Assembly: GCF_963678635.1 (NCBI RefSeq)
Contig: NC_087067.1
Coordinates: forward strand, 24,559,547 to 24,623,546
Direction: 5' to 3'
DNA length: 64,000 bases
Origin: Symsagittifera roscoffensis
Lineage: Eukaryota; Xenacoelomorpha; Acoela; Convolutidae
Below, in pieces: positions 54,449 through 64,000 of this stretch. How positions within the stretch are numbered: the stretch's first letter is position 1; each line of letters opens with the position of its first letter. A program made the position numbers and the translations under genes. The notes under the pieces were generated by a model. It was not told the DNA's origin. It did no database searches and saw only the letters and a program-made list of their open reading frames with translations.

Positions 54449-57400
54449 CCATGGAAATTCTGACTTGAACAAATACCATTGATACAAAAACTTTTTGATG
54501 ATTGACGATAATGCTTGACTCCAAAGCTTAACTTCCATTTTTCATGAATTAATGACCAAAGTTGTTCGCTCCAGCGGGCTGTCAAAAATACAATAACGCA
54601 TTCAAAACTAATTTTTTATGTTCTGAGCAGTCGACCGTGCAAGAGGTCCCAGAGGTACACAACGGAAATTCGTGTAGACTTTATATATTTAGATAATGAA
54701 AGTGGGATTTTTCAAAGACAAATCAAAAGAGAGCAATAATTCATGGTTGCTATATAAGTAGCATCGGGGCCTATATTTAGGGTAGGTTGGGGCGAACGTC
54801 TCTTTGTACCTTCGGTATGCAACTCTCTCACCACCCAAAGTGATCTCCCTTTAGTTTTATTTTACGAAATCAATTTTCTGCCGAACGACCTTTCGGTGCT
54901 AATTTTAATGAATTTCAACAGGAGCGCGAGTTCTAGCTCAAAATCTTCAGAAAAGTGCTCAAAAACGGCATTTCTAATCTGCGGCACAAAAAGTGTGGTC
55001 AAAATGGAGTCATTATGGTGTTTATGGAGAGCTCAGAAAATCAATTAAGTCGACATATAAAAAATTTCTCCTCACTGATGCGTACTTTTACTAATTTACT
55101 ACAAAAAAAATTCCAGATTTTTGGAGACTTGTGAAAAATATAGATTTCATGAAACTTTTTAAATTAAAAAAATATAAAATACATAAGTACAAGAAAGCAA
55201 AACAAGCTTCAAATTTGCAGAAAAAGTGCTAAAATAAAAACACAGAGGCAAAACTTTGCTTGGCAAACACTAGCGAGAACACAAAAAGCAGCTCTATAAA
55301 GTGCAATAGAAAAACTTTGAAATAAGCCTCGAATTAGTAAAATAAGGATACGTCTCCGATTCAAACCCTCGACATAGAGGTTCTGAGTCTCACGCACTAA
55401 GCCACGAAGAGCCAACACTAGCCACAAACAAAGCAGAGAACAGATACTACGCAATTTCCAATACTACAGCGAAATTTCCAAATAAGTGGACACTTTTAAT
55501 GAACACTTTTATTTGCGAGTTAAGGTAATGAAGAAAGAAGGTTCGTAATAATCCACTACACGGGTCAGTAGTGTAAGCTGTTGAAAAAAGAAAAAAATTC
55601 GCCGCATACGGGTTTCGATCGACCAACATATTTATATCATCACAAAAAAGCCAGATATTCTTGCTGTCTGTCTTCCAAACACCAGCCACTAACACACGGG
55701 TATTACATATCAGCAGTCCTTAAAGACAGAAATTGAGTACTTTTACTGCTAATGTTTATGCGCGATAGGTTGGAAAAAGTTAACTCGTAATATGTATTCG
55801 CCGCGTAACAAAGAGTAAAAATACAGTGTTGAGCTACAAATTTAGTAAGTGGATGAGGGAGTATTTTGTCGGATCTTGGGAGAAAGGAAGTCGTTTTGAC
55901 GGAAGAGAGGATATGGTCAGCTATTTCGATCTTTCGAGCACTGATGAAAACCTTAGACATCCCATATTCTGTAGAAAAAATCTCTACTCAAAGCATTTTT
56001 GGGATTATTGAGACCTTTGGGAAAAATTGGACTACAATGAGTTTCATGGTTTTTATTTTTTACCTTCTTAGAACTACTTTTTGTTACAAAAAAATTCCTT
56101 CAAAATGATCAAAAATTCTTTGTTTGGCAAAAAGTTCACTGGTATTAAGTTCATAATAGTTTCAGTTTCTCCATCCAATTGTTATGGAACATTCCAATCA
56201 TCACACTACTTACCAGTTCGTTTTCTATACTTGCCTTCACACTTAAGTGTCAAGACGGCAAAAATTAGCTCTAAAAAGGCAAACAAGAAACATCATGAAA
56301 AAGCAAAAAAAATGAAAAGTAAAGAAAGAAAAAAAAACTGACTTTTTTTTTTAAAGCCAACTTTCGAAATTTGAAGAAAAATAATATCGGCCTTGGAGCT
56401 CTTTGAAATTCAAGAAAAATTTACATTTTGCACGCACTATTTCAGTTCAATTTATGAAAGACACTTTTTTGGTTAACTCTGTTAACTTGTTACCAATTAA
56501 ATAATGTTAAAGCACATGTTATCAAACCGCTACTGTAGTCTACTGATTCAAAAAGCCACCAGAAGTAGCACTTTTAATTGCGACTCAAGTTGGAAAAAAA
56601 GTTGGATCGCATTATCACACAACGTTACGAATGTGTAATAAAGCGAATAGAAAATATGGGATCGGAAACATGAGCAGTACTGATACTGAAACTGATGAGC
56701 TTTTCTGAACAAGTTGGTTGACGAAAAGTGCATTAACCTTAAAACTCGCTCCTGTAAACAAATAGTAACAGACTTTCTTCAGGCCAACAACTTGTCTAAT
56801 AGAATCACTGCAACATTTGATTTATAATCATTAGAAACTCAGCTACTTGTTCCGCGCATGGGGCGCTGAGATAGCGTCCAAGTCTAGGACAACAAACGCC
56901 TAGTCTTCGAATCCGGCAAAGACCTGCTCTTTTTGAAACTAAAATTTCGGCTTGAAAAAACAACAACAATTTACCGAGAGTTTTTCCAAGCAGTTTAGTG
57001 TGCTCAGTTGGTACAGCACGGACTGTATTGTAATTTTCACTATATTTGAGAATCCTTTCACGGTATTCCGGCAATTGAGCATTTACGTGGGTTCCGAAAA
57101 ACTTTGCTCAGTTTTTTTGGAAGTTTTCAAGCTTATTGTTTTGTCTTATCATTTTCCTCTTAAGTCAGAAAAAAGCAATGAATGTAACAGCTCTAAGAAA
57201 GCTAGAAAAAGAAATGCAAAATAAATTACCGCAAAGGTAATTAAGCTTAGAAAAATTAGAAATTGCCGCCCGCCTGATTCAAACTTCCGACTTACATATT
57301 TAGAGTTTATCGTCCTGGTCTGAAATTTTTTCAATTACCAAGTTTTCCCATTTTTACGAAGGATTATTTGGCTTGAAGATTTTATGATTCATACGTGTAT

Positions 57401-57671
57401 TAGAGAATAGCTGGGTCATATCTATTCCATTAATATTTTGTTGGTTTAAATGAAGTATGTGTATCACAAGAGGTGCAAAGCGCTGCTTCACCTCTGAGTG
57501 TAAAATTGTATTAACGTTTCTCATAAAGTTTATCCGAAAGAGATGATTTAACCATCTAATAATAAAGCTATCATCAAATTTAATATATCATTCAGACATC
57601 TTAATCAATTTTTTTCTCACAGGGGAACTTCAAAAGAAAAATATTGAATTAAAATCAAAATCTATCTAAAC
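54449..57671. other. Intergenic region between convergent SLO2 and KTI12
   Basis: No gene. Holds a CCTAAAAACG-family trace (54945-55060), SINE copy C and weak tRNA-like sequences (55560-55690; 56858-56945 with TCTTCGAATCC). Reading frames here are short and unassigned. Confidence 0.6.
55241..55515 (-). repeat. tRNA-derived SINE, copy C
   Basis: On the minus strand: CGTGGCTTAGTGCGTGAG (A box), GAGGGTTTGAATCGG (B box, 55359-55369) and a tail with AGCTGCTTTTTGTGTTCTCG. The part beyond the tRNA-like head (to 55515) matches copy D, not copies A and B. Confidence 0.75.
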
Positions 57672-57902
57672 TTAAAGCATGGCATTGGATACAAATTGGA
57701 AGAAAACATTAGGCACTTGTGAGTGGTCTTTGAAAGTGTGAGATTTGTAAAAGTCTAGAAAGTGTCTTCTGATTCGCTGCAGTTCAGGCATGCTCAGTTT
57801 CTTATTTACTTTCAGTTTTTCACTAATTATCAAGTCGTCGCTCAGTTTTGATGACACCAATAACACATCGCCAATCTCGGCATTCAGCATCTGTCCCATT
57901 AT
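57672..57902 (-). CDS. KTI12: KTI12 exon 4 with stop
   Basis: Acceptor TTTGTTTAG. MGQMLNAEIGDVLLV, KLSMPELQRIRRHFLDFY, then NVFFQFVSNAML and TAA at 57674-57672. Confidence 0.92.
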   Translation of the reverse strand: MMGQMLNAEIGDVLLVSSKLSDDLIISEKLKVNKKLSMPELQRIRRHFLDFYKSHTFKDHSQVPNVFFQFVSNAML

Positions 57903-60900
57903 CTAAACAAATTTCATATAATAAAAAAATCAAAAAGAAAAAATCCAACAGACCAATTTGTTTAGAAAAATGTTCTAATGCTGAGTTTCAAGAAAAGACC
58001 GTTTTCTTTCCATCTGCGATTTTTTTTTATCTTGAGCAGTTTGTCTGATTGCCATCAAAATTAGCATCTGGTTTTTTATACCAAATGAAAAACACTTTAC
58101 AAAAATCGAAAACAACCTCGTTAATTAAAACTAACACCGTAAAAGTGATATTTAAATCAGACAGGTTACGGTAGAAGAGCACAAAACTGCTCGCAGCAGG
58201 GCAAAGCGCCGAACTATCCGACTACTTAAAGGCTTAAAACCAAGCAGCTAAAGGGATAAACAGCAGCAGCGTGGTCACATGTAGTTAGCGCTTTCCCAAT
58301 GCAAAAATAACAAACAGTACAAAATGCAGCTTTCTACACTGAAACTGGATGCACTAATTGAATCAAATCAACTGCGTAAATACTCAACGCCACATCCTTC
58401 ACATACTCTACTGCAGAATCCTTCTCTCATTCTAATACTACGCCAGTTGTCACCTTGCCAAACCTTCCGGAAAAGTATTTCGAAGCAAACAACCCTCAAA
58501 ACAAATTAAACCCTCGTTAAGTCATGACACGACAAACTTGGTCGATCCCAATGAGTCCATCGATGACTAACTCAAACCCCAAACACATACACTAATCTAC
58601 CCAATTGAACTCTCATTCAATATTTAGCCCCTCCGAGCCTTGCAAAGTTACGCTCTGGCTACTCCACTTTAATTGACTCAACATCGAATGAGCCAAGACT
58701 TAATACAAATTTCATCAAGCAAAAAAATTGCATGTAGTTCTTAAGCAGGGGCACAACAGCGGTTCGCCGTGATGAGCTGTACAGCTCGTATGTTGGTCCT
58801 ATCCCTCGTGGATAAATGATCTTAAATGTCCCCAATGAATGCACGAAGTGTTTCAAAACTCCACACGATACCAATCGCTCCTTCGAATTTCCCCAAAATC
58901 ATACTACACTTACTACTCTAACTTCTTACTCCGGTCCACTTTTTGATTTATTATACTGACCTCTCCAAAAAAGTGGGAAAAAACTAAAGCCTGATGTGAA
59001 TTTCTTTACGCTACTTCAGGTAACTCCACGGAACGGGCGTAAAATATGACGGTGGCCTCTTATTTAAGATTTTGAAGCCGTGATTGCGATTCGAAAGATG
59101 TTTCAAGCAATTTTTTTTGTGTTAGCGCTAATTAGATTAGAATATGATTAAATTTTTCAAAAGAATGTTAATTTTTGCCAGATTTTTTCTCCTCGTTTAG
59201 GCTATCATAAATTAAAATTTGACGCCGAATACCCAGCAACCGTTGCCCTTGTTTTGGTATGGAATTTAATCTGGCTTGAAAGAACCTGACTGTTACCCCT
59301 CATTTTCCTGGCTACCACTGATCAAAACAAATACGCTGTATTTAAATGGCATTTCATCAAACATTGAAGGTTCAATCAAATTTTTTTACCTGGCTGGTCA
59401 GCTTTTGTGTCATCTTGTCCAAATCATACAGTGTATCAGCAGCAAGTCGTGGTGGATTTTGAGTGGATAAATTCGGAGGCAGAGCACGTCCACTGGTTAA
59501 ACTTTGTTCAACCATTTGCAAATCCAACTCGTGAACATTCTCGGGACTAGTTTCAGGAACGTGTTTAGAAGTGCAATGTCACATGTAAAATTTGGTCTAT
59601 TTTGATTTTAATGATAGAATTAAAGCCAAAATCTTAGGAGAAATTTTTTAAAGGTTTTTATAAAATTCAGATATTTATAACTAGCACAAGACTACGTGTT
59701 CTATTCGGTATGACGTTGTTGGTAGTAACCAGAAGTAACCAGGTTTAAACAGAAGTAACCAGGTTTAAATACAACTTCTGAACATTTTTATTTACGGGAT
59801 TCTCAAAAAATTAATTCACACTTCCAAACGAGTACCTAGTTTCGAACAGAGGGGAGTCCCATCTAGCTGTACTTTGAGGTGCTTCGAATCTCAGATGAAG
59901 TGCTTTGATGGTCTCTTCTGAATACAGTTTTGACGTTTCATTATGAGTCAGTGATTGATCTAACGGACAGTTAAGAAACAGGACACATTGGGTTGTCTTG
60001 GCAGCCTTAACAACGCAGTAGAGCTCGTACCTGAAACCTATAAAATTTGAAGTTATCTACACAAGAATAACCATAGATGACTTTTTACCTCCATTCCTGC
60101 AATATTTTTTTATCAGTATAACTTTGGCTCAAAATCTCCCCATTTATTATAAAAATTATATGCAGCTATACAGCCTAACTATGCCATTCCAAATTTGTTT
60201 GGACTTCTTACCAAAACAAAAACTGGTTAACCTATTTGTTATATCAGTAATTAATGCTTTTGTGAGGGGGGTGTCGGAGAGCCTCATTCACCAGTGCAAT
60301 AAAGCTGCGGGAGGCTTTCAGAAGATTTTTCAAGAAACCAAAAAACAAACGTGAAGGTTTTATCTAAGCCAACAAAAAGTTGGAGAAGGTTCAATAATCT
60401 CAAGAACCGAGCAAAGAAAATATTTTTATGTAAAAAAATCTATCAAGTTAAAGCTCTTTAAGCAGCAAGAACCTTTCATGATCGCAACATTTTCATAAAC
60501 CTACCCCAGTTAGAAAAAGAATTAGTATTATGCGCCATTTCCACTTTCGCAATTGGAGAGCGTAATTTGCTTTCCTTTTAGCTATGAACTTGAAAAAAAC
60601 TTAGAAAGCCAAACCGCAAAAAAAAAAAAAAACTAGAAAATCCGATCAAATAAGTGTCTTCACTTCGTTAATTGACCTTGAATGGAACTAACCTCTTGGG
60701 CGATAAAAATATTCAATCATACCAGATCTGCTTTTAACAAACCATAATACTTGATTCGAAATCAAACGCGTCAAAAACAATAACTATTTCCATCAAAGCG
60801 AAGCTAAATATCGAAACTACAATTCACGATCACAACTCACACCTTTAATATAATTTTGTGCATCCAGTATGACCATCTTGTTAGCCGACAGTACACGTGT

Positions 60901-61116
60901 GACTTCGTCTTTGAGCTGTCCTCTCATTTGTTTCTCGAGACCAGGCGACCCATACACTGTGTTCCTGTCTTTTCCACTACAAGAGTAAAATGACTCATCC
61001 GAAATTAGATGAACACTGTCTTCTGGCGTGTTCTCTTTCGTGAAGTGAGTCACCAGCCTATTAGCTAGTCCGCTTTTACCGCCACAAGCCTGACCACAGA
61101 TTATAAGCAGAGGCAT
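57672..61116 (-). CDS. KTI12: KTI12, Elongator-associated P-loop protein, complete, 4 exons
   Basis: 287 residues. Kti12 is a tRNA-binding ATPase that works with the Elongator complex in wobble-uridine modification. The P-loop GQACGGKS is at residues 8-15, followed by DRNTVYGSPGLEKQMRG and VILDAQNYIKGF with RYELYCV, the Kti12 signature region. The middle has NCPLDQSL, WDSPLFE and YDLDKMTQKL; the C-terminus has LQRIRRHFLDFYK and PNVFFQFVSN. This order and the C-terminal arginine-rich helix distinguish it from the related kinase PSTK. Somewhat shorter than the fungal and human proteins. Exons: 61116-60843, 60037-59836, 59546-59390, 57902-57672; all junctions are in phase. Transcribed towards SLO2. 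Confidence 0.93.
57903..59389 (-). other. KTI12 intron 3
   Basis: Less AT-rich middle. Contains a MITE-flank fragment (58186-58240) and, at 58790-58822, the TATGTTGGTCC...CCCTCGTG words shared with the LINE tail at 37.1 kb. The small frames here are not genes. Confidence 0.5.
59390..59546 (-). CDS. KTI12: KTI12 exon 3
   Basis: Acceptor GAAACTAG. SPENVHELDLQMVEQSL, LAADTLYDLDKMTQKL. Donor CAG/GTAAAA. Confidence 0.92.
59836..60037 (-). CDS. KTI12: KTI12 exon 2
   Basis: Acceptor TTTTATAG. FRYELYCVVKAAKTTQ, LFLNCPLDQSLTHNET, then ARWDSPLFE. Donor AG/GTACTC. Confidence 0.92.
60038..60842 (-). other. KTI12 intron 1
   Basis: No feature beyond splice sites; a plus-strand frame at 60124-60354 has no support. 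Confidence 0.6.
60843..61116 (-). CDS. KTI12: KTI12 exon 1
   Basis: ATG at 61116 (MPLLIICGQACGGKS). An upstream TTG in frame is not used. Donor AAAG/GTGTGAGT; a second GT two bases on would break the phase with exon 2. Confidence 0.92.
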
Positions 61117-61185
61117 CAAAAACTAAAACAAGTTAAATAATGTATTCACCCACCATCATTTGGTCTAGGGTGCTAAGCTTCTGAA

Positions 61186-61440
61186 CAGAGATGAAGCTTC
61201 ACTTCGCATACACTAGCGAGAACACGACAAAAAGCAGCTTTATAAAGTGCAATGAGAAAAGTCTCAAATTAGTTTAAAAAATCGGCTACGTCTGAGATTC
61301 GAACCTGCGACCTAGAGATTAAGAGTTTCACACACTAATCACTCAGCCACGGACGCTTAATAGGCATCAAGCACAGGTAAGGTAAAGAACAGATGCTACA
61401 GTGAAATTTCCAAATATGAGAACACTTGTGACGCACACTT
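61186..61440 (-). repeat. tRNA-Lys-derived SINE, copy D
   Basis: Best preserved tRNA-like head. On the minus strand (61357 to 61285): CCGTGGCTGAGTGATTAG, then AAACTCTTAATCTCTAGGTC, then GCAGGTTCGAATCTCAG. ACTCTTAATCTC is the anticodon arm of tRNA-Lys(CUU). It ends about 70 bp upstream of the KTI12 start codon. Confidence 0.8.
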
Positions 61441-62340
61441 TTAAGCTAGGAAAGATTTCAATTTGCAATAATAACAATTGATTGAACTTGAAAATGATAA
61501 ATCACTTGGTCTCAACTAATTATTGTTTGCTGCAACTCATTTTTACTTGAAAAAACGACCTAACCAAAAAACAATCTCAACAGCGTCGTTTAGAGATCAA
61601 ATTTCAAATTTAAAACAACTATTTCAGTGACATTATTCTTTAACTAACAACGCTTCTTAAAAATAAAACTTGATTTCGTTGATTTTGATTTACCGTTGCT
61701 TTATGTTGTACAAACCACAATCTAGCTGCTCCACAATCAAGCCTGAGTTAAAAATTCATCGAAGACCAAAAAAAAACCCTTGAATTCATTCAACCCATTC
61801 ATGAAAAACACGATCAAAAAAATGGGTATTTCATTATTACTCAAAATCAAGTACAACATGTTTTTTATACCCAGTCAATATCAATTGGCATCGCAGAAGC
61901 AAAATTGGAGCTCGCAAGTATAAAAAAAGCAGTTGTCAATGAACTTAAAAGCGCCAAAAATAAATAATTTTTTTAAACTTTTTTTAGTTTCAATTTTACA
62001 GAAGAAACTATACCGCCTGATAGATCTTTGTTTGAAGAGAATTTTTCACACTTTCTCGATATATCTATCCAGAGATCGCACTTCAAAAAATAAGATCAAA
62101 TTTAATCGCAAAGTAGTTTTTCCTACCGAAATATGTCTTCACTTCGCTCCAGGACACTTAACAAAGGTGTTTCGAAAATCAAAATACCTAATGCGTAGAA
62201 AATCTTGAAAAACAAACTGTTAAATAAATTTACACAGAATTGAGCAAATTGTTCATAATAGTGGCCTCTCGGTAAAAACAAAGCCAACCGACTGTTGGAA
62301 AGGAGCCAACGAACGCAGGTAAACAGAAAAAAATTGACTT
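61441..62340. other. Upstream of KTI12, nothing recognised
   Basis: AT-rich, no reliable gene. A plus-strand frame 61933-62208 is lysine-rich and unassigned. Confidence 0.5.
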
Positions 62341-62616
62341 AAAGAAAACTCAATTTTCGAAAAAAAAGATGCCTTTAAAGAAAACTCTTTGAATTTCCAG
62401 AACAATTTATGATTTGCGCTTTTTTCGGCAAAATTTACCCAATTTGAGAAAACTCGATCAATTTGAAAAAACTGGTTAAATTAATATTTAACTGGAAAAT
62501 CTGAAAATAAATTTCACTTTCGAAGATAGTCTGGATCGCGTTTTTACTGATCTTTACACTTTTTGTTTTAACAAAGGAAATGAACTGAACTTAAAAGAAA
62601 ACAAAAAAATCATCGT

Positions 62617-62660
62617 GACCTATATAAGAGTGTGAACTACGTTCATCGACTCTTAATAAA
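62617..62660 (+). promoter_or_regulatory. TATA-box core promoter candidate 1
   Basis: CTATATAAG at 62620-62628, with AATAAA about 25 bp later, as in a compact LTR or small transposon promoter. Confidence 0.35.
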
Positions 62661-63812
62661 AACTCCAACTGAATAAACAGTTAAATTAATATTTTCAATG
62701 CATCGGGAAATTGCTGCTATTGGGTACGACAAAAGGGACAACCATCAAAAAAGCCTCATCCGAAATCCTAAATATCTAATGGTATCTTGAGCTTGCGTCG
62801 ATAATTCGCGCTGATCGAGATATCCAAGCGAGTTGGAAACATATGCACTCAAGGAAACAGAAAATGACCAAACTCTGTTTCCTAATGGTTTTTATATAAA
62901 AGATCGATATCGCCCTAATGCCCTCTGAACTTCAAGAATACTTCATGATTGACTCTTGTTTGGCACAAAAGAAATCAGTTTCGACAATTTTTTATCGTTG
63001 GGAAAATTTAAAAAACAAGTCAGTCATTTGGGTCAGTTTCCTTGCGTTTATAGGCACTTTTCAAACTGTCTGTTGGCTATGCTTTAAAGGCCTGTTTCGT
63101 TTCATTCGCCAAAGTTTTAAAAATTTCGTTTAGTTGAGAAAATTCCCAGCGATATATAAATTTCAGAAGTTACTTTATTTGTGAGTTTCGGCACTATTTA
63201 AGGTTTTGTAAAAAGACAGCCTTATCTGCCTTCCATTTGGCAAATGAAACAGAATATGCCTTTAAAACATAGTGAACAGGCAGTTTGAAAGTTTTATTGA
63301 ACGCAAAGAAACTGACAAAAATGACCCACTTCATCATGAAACTTTGTTTTGAAGACTTCAACTTCAAAAGAAAAATTATGGCCGTAATGCTCTTTTTTAA
63401 TCTCAAGAAATATTGATTGAAATTTTTTGATGAATTCAATTCCATTAGAGAAAACTGGATCAATGGGTAAACACATTTTCCGCTGGCAAATCTTGAACAC
63501 ATAGCCGATTGACAATTGGAACTGTCAATGAAAGCAAGCAAAATGCACGCAAAAATACTGACTTGTTTTTTGAAAGAATCTCAACTTTCGAGTTTCCAAT
63601 AAAAAACAGATAGCGTTCAAGCTCTTTGAATTTCCAGAACAATTATTTATGAATGAAACTTTTTGGATATTAACCCAATTTGAAAAACGGCATCGAAAGG
63701 TAGAAATTTTATTACAAAGGAAACGAACTGATCTTAAGAAGAAATCGAACAAAAGGCGAAAAAAAAAATCTGAGCCTGAACAAACTTTAAATTTTCATGA
63801 GAAATCAATCAT

Positions 63813-63855
63813 GACCTATATAAGGATCTGAACTACGCTGATCGACTCTAGATAA
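63813..63855 (+). promoter_or_regulatory. TATA-box core promoter candidate 2
   Basis: CTATATAAGG at 63816-63825 in the same context as candidate 1. Followed by unassigned sequence to the window end. Confidence 0.35.
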
Positions 63856-64000
63856 AAACCCTTTTCGAGCCTAGACGCCATTCAATTGCAAAGGCAAAAA
63901 CGATTTGAATTGAACTTAAGAAAAATCAAAAGTCAAACTGCGAAAGATCAAATTTGGGGAGAACAAATTTAAAGACTTTCCGAAGAAAAACGATAAAAAT

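Larger units (their letters stand above)
62341..63890. repeat. Repeat cluster with duplicated TATA blocks and an inverted repeat
   Basis: CTCTTTGAATTTCCAGAACA occurs at 62385 and 63622. GACCTATATAAG followed by GAACTACG and ATCGACTCT occurs at 62617 and 63813, with TAATAAA or GATAAA about 25 bp on. Between them, 63018-63111 is an inverted, about 80 % similar copy of 63238-63330; both arms translate to related hydrophobic peptides (VIWVSFLAF and VIFVSFFAF) on opposite strands. Element type unknown. Confidence 0.6.

Noticed and set aside
56858-56945. tRNA-like sequence with TCTTCGAATCCGG and T tract
   Set aside because: Acceptor and D arms do not pair; possibly an old SINE but not callable.

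Overview
The window is AT-rich, intron-rich animal DNA. Two conserved host genes are split by GT-AG introns (one intron is GC-AG), and the rest is intronic or intergenic DNA full of transposons. Multi-exon KTI12 argues against a mammal, where the gene is intronless as I recall, so an invertebrate is the best guess. I cannot name the species.

Host genes. (1) Positions 2405-54448, + strand: the 3' part of a SLO2/KCNT (Slack-type) potassium channel, 18 exons from the pore and S6 through both RCK domains to the stop. All exon phases fit together; S1-S5 lie upstream of the window. (2) Positions 61116-57672, - strand: a complete four-exon KTI12 (Elongator-associated P-loop ATPase). The two genes are convergent, 3.2 kb apart.

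Retroelements inside SLO2 introns. Element 1 (3038-10127, sense) is a 7.1-kb Ty3/gypsy element with 246-bp LTRs. It is bounded on both sides, exactly at the LTR ends, by a 219-bp direct repeat of host sequence. Element 2 (13531-32401, antisense) is an 18.9-kb Ty3/gypsy-type element with 410-bp LTRs and a 4-bp target duplication. It carries ORFs upstream of the capsid region and, downstream of pol, a membrane-anchored low-complexity protein, a decayed envelope-like glycoprotein resembling chuvirus-type glycoproteins, and an unknown ORF of about 520 codons. Both elements have LTRs differing by about 1.6-1.7 % yet carry several frame breaks. A decayed LINE (35.6-37.1 kb) sits in another intron.

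Small repeats. A tRNA-Lys-derived SINE (39.8, 45.7, 55.3 and 61.2 kb), a second tRNA-like family next to two SLO2 acceptors, a MITE with GTTCCGACT ends (0.7, 1.2, 46.3 kb), a 484-bp insert with GTACCCAG ends whose empty site is also present, a foldback at 40.8 kb, a Mutator-like transposase trace at 48.3-49.3 kb, and a repeat cluster with duplicated TATA motifs at 62.3-64 kb. No CRISPR, prokaryotic operon or functional tRNA/rRNA gene is seen.
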